A stretch of DNA of 64,000 nt, from NCBI GenBank assembly GCA_900316315.1, contig ONCK01000001.1, forward strand, positions 124,001-188,000, in the 5' to 3' direction. Below the pieces are notes generated by a model that saw nothing but the letters and a program-made list of their open reading frames with translations, ran no database searches and had not been told where the DNA came from. Position numbers and translations under genes: made by a program. Positions 62,174-64,000 of the stretch are shown one piece after another (position 1 is the stretch's first letter; the number at the start of each line of letters is the position of its first letter). The DNA is from an uncultured Prevotellaceae bacterium (GTDB lineage: Bacteria; Bacteroidota; Bacteroidia; Bacteroidales; Bacteroidaceae).

Positions 62174-62606
62174 AGTTTTTCTTGTCTAATTTCATACTTT
62201 AGCTACAGATTTATTACCAACTGGAAGCAAAAAGCCTCCTATTTGAACACGATTTGTCAAAATATGGACTCTGCAGAAAAACACGTCATGGCTCATACGA
62301 CCCTACAAATGGCGCCATCCTCACAAGAGGGAGACAGCGGGATGCTCCCTTACAGCCCTCTGTAACAAAGTGCGACAGCTGCGCACACAAGAGGAGGACC
62401 GCGGCACGCTTCCTTAAGGCTACCATATAGTGAGCCTGTCACAAGCTATCCCCCGCCCGAGACGGACCCAAGGTTGATCTCCCCTACTACACTCCATCCC
62501 TACACCGTATAGTGTCTCGCGCCGTACCGAGGAAAAGGACATATCCCGTCTGCATACCGGAGTATGCCCTCCTACGACAAAACAGCAGTACCGGGGCAAA
62601 AGCAAA
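62174..62606. other. Gene-free interval upstream of the tricorn-like gene
   Basis: About 430 bases between the tricorn promoter and the terminator of the next gene. Nothing recognised. Confidence 0.5.
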
Positions 62607-62638
62607 GGCGGCCCGCAGCTTATTCGCTGCGGGCCGCC
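62607..62638 (-). terminator. Terminator of the large secreted protein
   Basis: A perfect 13-bp palindrome GGCGGCCCGCAGC (62607-62619) / GCTGCGGGCCGCC (62626-62638), 24 bases after the stop codon, with TTTGCTTTTGC following on the minus strand. Confidence 0.8.
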
Positions 62639-62661
62639 TCATCTGTATCGTCGGTCAGAGA

Positions 62662-64000
62662 CTATCTCACGGAGACTTTCTCCTTACCAATGATGTATAT
62701 ACCCTTGCTTAGGCCCTTCTGAGCCTCGCTGACCTTGACATTGCGCTTCAAGAGCTTGCCGTCTACACTGTAGACATCCACTCTCTGCTTAGCCTGGTCG
62801 GCAGCATTGATGACCTTGACCTTGTTGAGCAGGCCGTCTACGGTAATCGTAGCGTCAGCTGCAGCTGTCGGATCGGGATCGACTACCTTAGTAGGATCGA
62901 TGTAACCGGTCTGGCCGTCGATGAAGACGTTGGAGAAGGTCTGGCCGGAGATACGCAGTCTACCGGTAGAGAGCTTGCTCTTACCCTTGTAGCGGCTGTA
63001 GATACCAGTGGCCTCACTCAGCGTATACTGACGCAAATCGCTCTGGAAGTAGCCGAAGCTGTCCGTCTTGAGCGTATCCTTGTCAAGTACACCTACAAGA
63101 CCATTGACCGTCAAGCCCTCGGTAACATAAGTATCGGTCTGAGACGGGGCTACGTAGAGCGTGATAGAGTCGGATACACCGGCTGCATGAACACCTACGC
63201 CGTCGTCGGCCGTCTTGCCGGTAGCAGCGCCGTCACCTGTAACCAGGATGAAGGGCTGGCCAGCCTTGATCTCCTGACCCGAGATGTCGGTCAGTTCCAA
63301 TGAGGACTTACCGGTTGCCTCGTCGATCTTGATACTCTTGAGAGAGTAAACGCCCATGTTGCCGGAAGCAGTAGCCAAACCGTCTGCAGGAATGTCAAAC
63401 GGCAGGGTCATGATACGAGTGTCGTTGTCCAGAATCGGGAACTCGAGGTCGTTGTCCAACGGATCCTCTACAGGTACGAAAGTGAAGGAGCTACCGGTGT
63501 TGCAGCCGGCCTCATTCTTAGTGTTGGCGCCCCACCATACCATGTGGAAGTCGGCTCCCTGCAGGTGCAGAGGCTGACCGATATCACCACCCGTCGGGCT
63601 GTAGTTGGGCTTTGTATCCGTGTTGCTGGCGTAGTTGGCTGAGGTAGAGTCGACCGGCATAATCTCATAGTTGTTGCGGCCGATGAGATTGATGCTCAGA
63701 CGTACCGGAACGGGTGAGGTCGTGATGGCATTGCCACCTGCCGCGCCCTGAGAGTCCTGACGACGGCCAAGGTACCAGCCGGTCGCACGGTTCTGAAGAG
63801 CGTACAGGCTGTCGCCGACGCTGACGATGCGCCACTGCAGATACGGATTGTTGGGGTTGTCAATGCTTCCGCCGTAGTAGCCGTCGAGGGTCGTACCCTG
63901 CTTGCCGCTGACCGGCACTTTCAGTGTGCCGTCGTCGGCGGTGAAGCCTACATAGTGACCCCACCGTACCTCGTCGCCGTAAGCCTGCTGCTTGCCGCCG
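62662..64000 (-). CDS. Secreted protein of unknown function (5' end outside the window)
   Basis: The reading frame stays open to the window edge, so only the C-terminal ~445 residues are seen and the true start lies beyond 64000; the GTG at 63918 is just an internal codon. The visible part begins with a beta-trefoil-like region (NPYLQWRIVSVGDSLYALQNRATGWYLG) reminiscent of ricin-type carbohydrate-binding modules, then Thr/Ser/Asp-rich beta-domains (ISGQEIKAGQPFILVTGDG) and a C-terminal tail VDVYSVDGKLLKRNVKVSEA...KGIYIIGKEKVSVR, which resembles the sorting or anchoring tails of secreted Bacteroidales proteins. A terminator follows. I do not recognise a named family. Confidence 0.7.
   Translation of the reverse strand, partial: GGKQQAYGDEVRWGHYVGFTADDGTLKVPVSGKQGTTLDGYYGGSIDNPNNPYLQWRIVSVGDSLYALQNRATGWYLGRRQDSQGAAGGNAITTSPVPVRLSINLIGRNNYEIMPVDSTSANYASNTDTKPNYSPTGGDIGQPLHLQGADFHMVWWGANTKNEAGCNTGSSFTFVPVEDPLDNDLEFPILDNDTRIMTLPFDIPADGLATASGNMGVYSLKSIKIDEATGKSSLELTDISGQEIKAGQPFILVTGDGAATGKTADDGVGVHAAGVSDSITLYVAPSQTDTYVTEGLTVNGLVGVLDKDTLKTDSFGYFQSDLRQYTLSEATGIYSRYKGKSKLSTGRLRISGQTFSNVFIDGQTGYIDPTKVVDPDPTAAADATITVDGLLNKVKVINAADQAKQRVDVYSVDGKLLKRNVKVSEAQKGLSKGIYIIGKEKVSVR

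Overview
The window comes from a Bacteroidota chromosome, most likely order Bacteroidales and Prevotella-like, with fairly high GC. Several things point there. Many genes are preceded by the phylum's distinctive -7 element TAnnTTTG, often with TTG or TTTG 19-20 bp upstream. The rimP-nusA-infB-cvpA-sufB...sufC-sufD-sufS run is arranged as in Bacteroidales. There is a C10 (streptopain-like) protease with BspA-type leucine-rich repeats, a fused KorA, a tricorn-like protease, and a YDLQGRR-type C-terminal tail on secreted proteins. The exact species cannot be fixed from the sequence. Nothing in the window is a phage, plasmid, CRISPR array or transposase.

Layout. 1-4.2 kb: an RRM RNA-binding protein, a structured small-RNA candidate, ung, a DUF3109 protein and two tandem secreted nuclease/phosphatase-fold (EEP) proteins. 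4.2-5.7 kb: a gene-free stretch holding a 289-bp repeat. 5.7-14.4 kb (minus strand): gyrB, korB/korA, rpsT with tRNA-Glu, and a GH78 alpha-L-rhamnosidase. 14.6-20.8 kb (plus): recO, then a TolC-HlyD-ABC2-ABC2 export operon, closed by a second 289-bp repeat. 21.6-25.8 kb (minus): gpmI, a small membrane protein, a WYL regulator and rnhB. 25.8-37.9 kb (minus): sufS-sufD-sufC, a CNNM/CorC-type membrane protein, sufB, cvpA, infB, nusA and rimP, driven by a strong promoter followed at once by a leader terminator. 38.3-41.1 kb: a three-gene lipopolysaccharide operon (GT9, LpxL-like acyltransferase, WaaP-like kinase). 41.2-47.1 kb: MscS, Hsp20, a VanX-like dipeptidase and the C10 protease. 47.6-48.6 kb: the third 289-bp repeat and two identical tRNA-Asn genes. 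48.7-52.7 kb (plus): PfkB kinase, S41 protease, an SRPBCC protein and a lipoprotein. 53.1-56.7 kb: tRNA-Gly and tRNA-Leu, comF, recX, prmC and ribD. 56.9-64 kb (minus): two more EEP proteins, a tricorn-like protease and the 3' part of a large secreted protein that runs off the window.

Most genes are housekeeping: DNA repair and topology, translation, Fe-S assembly, envelope lipid A, riboflavin. Between them sit secreted hydrolases: four EEP proteins, GH78, C10, S41, tricorn-like and VanX-like. These suit a host-associated or saccharolytic/proteolytic anaerobe, and KorAB fits anaerobic 2-oxoacid metabolism.

The observations most worth following are these: (1) an unnamed 289-bp MITE-like repeat with AT-rich inverted ends, a double TAGTTTAAACTA core and a hairpin with a compensatory change, plus two solo or decayed cores; (2) a hairpin with a U-tract between the rimP-nusA-infB promoter and rimP, which looks like an attenuator; (3) a C10 protease whose catalytic domain is split by a beta-domain that resembles the domain after the catalytic region; (4) a structured ~190-nt RNA upstream of ung; (5) a CNNM gene plus a solo repeat core separating sufB from sufC, with a new promoter in front of sufC; (6) an EEP paralogue that has lost a catalytic histidine. 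All statements come from reading the sequence and from knowledge of the families; no database search was run.
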